From Janthinobacterium sp. SUN073 (GTDB taxonomy: Bacteria; Pseudomonadota; Gammaproteobacteria; Burkholderiales; Burkholderiaceae_D), in assembly GCF_030397665.1 (NCBI RefSeq), contig NZ_JAPUBT010000002.1, forward strand, positions 93,283 through 157,282: 64,000 nucleotides of DNA. Reading direction: 5' to 3'. The stretch's first letter is position 1. Each line of letters starts with the position of its first letter. The notes under the pieces were generated by a model. That model was not told where the DNA came from and made no database searches. It worked only from the letters and a program-made list of their open reading frames with translations. This document shows, piece by piece, positions 61,919-64,000 of the stretch. The position numbers and the translations under genes are program-made.

Positions 61919-64000
61919 TTATTCTGTGATGCTGTTGGCGACGAGCGGCAATTGCATGCCGCCATTTTGAATTCGCAGCGTCGGGGCAGGCGTGCCGAAT
62001 CCGGTACTGGTATTGAACAAGCGGGTGTCGACCGTTTCCTGCGCAGGCTCGGTTCTGGCAGTGCCGGCGTCAGTCTGCTGCACCAGCAGCGTGGAAGACA
62101 GGTTCAATGCCTGCGGCTGCGCCAGGGCTTGCGGCGGCAACACGGACGACTGCAACTGCGTTACCGCGCTCTGAATTTGCTGCATCTGCGTGGTGCTCAC
62201 GAGTGGCGTGGTGGGCGCGACGACAGGCGCTGCCGTAATGCTGGCGACTGCGCGCGATTGTCCGGCAATGATGTAATTGCCGATATCGGCTCCGCCATAG
62301 ACGCTGCTCAGATTAACCGTCTTGCTTCCACCAACGGCGGCGTCAGAGAACAGGCCGGTCGAGGTTATCGTAATCACGTCCGAACCCAACTTGCCCACCA
62401 GCGTGGCATTGCCGGCATTGACCGTGGCCGCCGTGCTGCCGTCATACACTTTATCGGCTGCAGTGATGCCACTGACCGTAATCGATGCCGGTGTAATGCT
62501 GGCGGTCAGCACGTTGCGATCGACGATATTGTAGTTGCCGGCATCGCTACCGGTCAGCGTGTAGCCACTGACAGTCACCGATTTATTTTTACCAACATTT
62601 TTATCGGCAAAGGTAGCAGTTTGCTTACCACCGAGCGAAACGATGTCACTCCCCATGACACCAGAAAGACTGGCGGAACCGCTCAGTGCAGCCGTGATCG
62701 TGGCGTCGTAGATCTTGTCGGTGGCAGTCAGGCCCGCCAGTGACAGATCGGCTTTGCGTATGGTGGCGCTCAGGCCAGTCGGCTGCCTGACGACGTAATT
62801 GCCGGCATCAGCCCCCGTCAAGATGTAGCCAGACACGGCAACAGCTTTATTCGCGCCCGCATCCTTGCTCGAAAATTGGCCGACACCCTGCCCTCCCAGG
62901 CTGACATTGTCCCCTGCGAAGATGCCGGAGTAAGCCACATGCGTGGCATTCAGAGTCGCCGTGGTCGTGGCATCATAGGTTTTATCGGCAGCACTGACGC
63001 CCGATACCACCAGCTCAGCCTTGCTGATCGTCGCCGTCAAGCCTGACGGTTGCGTGACGACGTAATTGCCGGCGTCCAGCCCGCTCAGGCTGAAACCGGA
63101 CACGCTGACCGTCTTGTTCGCGCCCGCATCCTTGCTGGCAAACTGGCCGACACCCTGGCCGCCCAGGCTGAGATTGTCCCCCGCGATCATGCCGGAATAC
63201 GCCACGTTTGCCGTATTCAGGGTGGCCGTCGTCGTCGCGTCATAGGTTTTGTCCACGGCGCCGATGCCGCTCAAGGTGATGCCCTTGGCCGTCACCGTAT
63301 AGCTGCTGCCGGCCGTGCCCAGCACATTGTAGTTGCCGGACAGGCCGCCGTTGCCGCTGCTGCCCAGCACGAGGCCGGTGGTGCTGCCTAGCGCCGTGCC
63401 GGCTTGCACGTTCTTGCTGGCCAGGTTGGACACATCGCCGACGCCGCCGACGCTGAAGGTTTGCCCGGCCACGCCCGTGGCCGTCAGCGAGCCGCCCGCC
63501 ACCGCAGTGTTGCCATCATAGGTCTTGCCGCCCGACAGGATCAGATCGGCCTTGTGGATGGTGGCCGTCACGCTGATCGGCTGCACCACGTTGTAGTTGG
63601 CCGCGTCCAAGCCCGTCAGCGCATAGCCGTTGACGGCGACGCTCTTGCCGCTGCCGGCATTGGCGTCGGCAAAGCTGCCGCTACCCGTGCCAACGACGGA
63701 CACGTTGTCGCTCAGCAAGCCGCTCACTGCGGCCGTGCCGCTCAAGGTCGCGCCGGCGCTCGCATCATAGGTTTTATTCAATGCGCTGATGCCAGATACC
63801 ACCAGGTCAGCCTTGCTGATCGTCGCCGTCAAGCCTGACGGTTGCGTGACGACGTAATTGCCGGCATCGACTCCGCCCAGGCTGAAACCGGACACGCTGA
63901 CCGTTTTATTCGTGCCCGCATCCTTGCTGTCGAAGCGCCCGACACCCTGGCCGCCCAGGCTGAGATTGTCCCCCGCGATCATGCCGGAGTAGGCCACGTT
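61919..64000 (-). CDS. TpsA exoprotein, C-terminal part with YDG/MBG-type repeats (partial)
   Basis: The frame is open to the right edge; about 693 residues are visible and the N-terminal secretion signal lies outside. It is made of about seven repeats of roughly 80-90 residues, each with a DKTYDATTTATL-like start, a GDNLSLGGQGVG-like middle and a DAGNYVVTQPSGLTATI-like end. This matches the YDG/MBG domain of surface adhesins and exoproteins. A non-repeat tail of about 110 residues closes with NSITE. The repeat at about 63.0-63.3 kb and the first partial one (63.8-64.0 kb) are nearly identical in DNA. It should be secreted by the TpsB encoded 7 nt downstream and act in adhesion. Confidence 0.88.
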   Translation of the reverse strand, partial: NVAYSGMIAGDNLSLGGQGVGRFDSKDAGTNKTVSVSGFSLGGVDAGNYVVTQPSGLTATISKADLVVSGISALNKTYDASAGATLSGTAAVSGLLSDNVSVVGTGSGSFADANAGSGKSVAVNGYALTGLDAANYNVVQPISVTATIHKADLILSGGKTYDGNTAVAGGSLTATGVAGQTFSVGGVGDVSNLASKNVQAGTALGSTTGLVLGSSGNGGLSGNYNVLGTAGSSYTVTAKGITLSGIGAVDKTYDATTTATLNTANVAYSGMIAGDNLSLGGQGVGQFASKDAGANKTVSVSGFSLSGLDAGNYVVTQPSGLTATISKAELVVSGVSAADKTYDATTTATLNATHVAYSGIFAGDNVSLGGQGVGQFSSKDAGANKAVAVSGYILTGADAGNYVVRQPTGLSATIRKADLSLAGLTATDKIYDATITAALSGSASLSGVMGSDIVSLGGKQTATFADKNVGKNKSVTVSGYTLTGSDAGNYNIVDRNVLTASITPASITVSGITAADKVYDGSTAATVNAGNATLVGKLGSDVITITSTGLFSDAAVGGSKTVNLSSVYGGADIGNYIIAGQSRAVASITAAPVVAPTTPLVSTTQMQQIQSAVTQLQSSVLPPQALAQPQALNLSSTLLVQQTDAGTARTEPAQETVDTRLFNTSTGFGTPAPTLRIQNGGMQLPLVANSITE

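Overview
The window reads as a chromosomal segment from a GC-rich betaproteobacterium. An Oxalobacteraceae member (Janthinobacterium/Duganella/Massilia-like) is my best guess. This is inferred from protein style, the XrtA/PEP-CTERM exopolysaccharide locus and strong third-position GC, not from any database search. No rRNA, tRNA, CRISPR array, prophage or intact insertion sequence was seen.

Left part (1-12.3 kb): the 3' end of a TonB-dependent receptor, a secreted hypothetical protein, and a soluble histidine kinase with an RsbRD-like sensor. Next comes a tight cassette of circularly permuted ATP-grasp, alpha-E, transglutaminase-like protease and Anbu (proteasome-like Ntn hydrolase), followed by a DUF900 alpha/beta hydrolase. 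An AraC-type regulator is divergent from a beta-helix lipoprotein / diheme cytochrome c lipoprotein pair.

Middle-left (12.5-25.3 kb): a metal-homeostasis block has a Fur/Zur-like regulator, a GNAT, a NiCoT transporter and two COG0523 GTPases. Two tandem 19-bp palindromes precede the first GTPase gene. A 163-bp MITE-like palindromic element and an AT-rich orphan gene mark an insertion-prone spot. After it come a glycoside-hydrolase-like secreted protein, a 5'-nucleotidase lipoprotein, a Sel1-repeat lipoprotein, a catalase and a Nal1-like serine peptidase with a small one-domain partner.

25.5-30.5 kb: the stress operon prkA-yeaH-spoVR, closed by an array of about ten 11-bp repeats.

30.5-57.9 kb: an XrtA (exosortase A) exopolysaccharide locus. 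It holds nucleotide-sugar enzymes (WbpO/WbpP-like, WecB), a PrsT-like TPR lipoprotein, an O-antigen-ligase-like polymerase with a large periplasmic insert, a trypsin-like protease, a FeeM-type acyltransferase, export and chain-length proteins, a tyrosine autokinase, a beta-barrel protein, a deacetylase, a FemAB protein, glycosyltransferases, XrtA itself, an amidotransferase and a glycosyltransferase/CapK fusion. Many genes overlap by 4 nt, so translation is probably coupled. No PEP-CTERM substrate protein, no initiating sugar transferase and no PrsK/PrsR regulators were found here.

58-64 kb: a two-component system, then a two-partner secretion pair (TpsB transporter and the C-terminal part of a TpsA exoprotein built of YDG/MBG-type repeats) that runs off the right edge.
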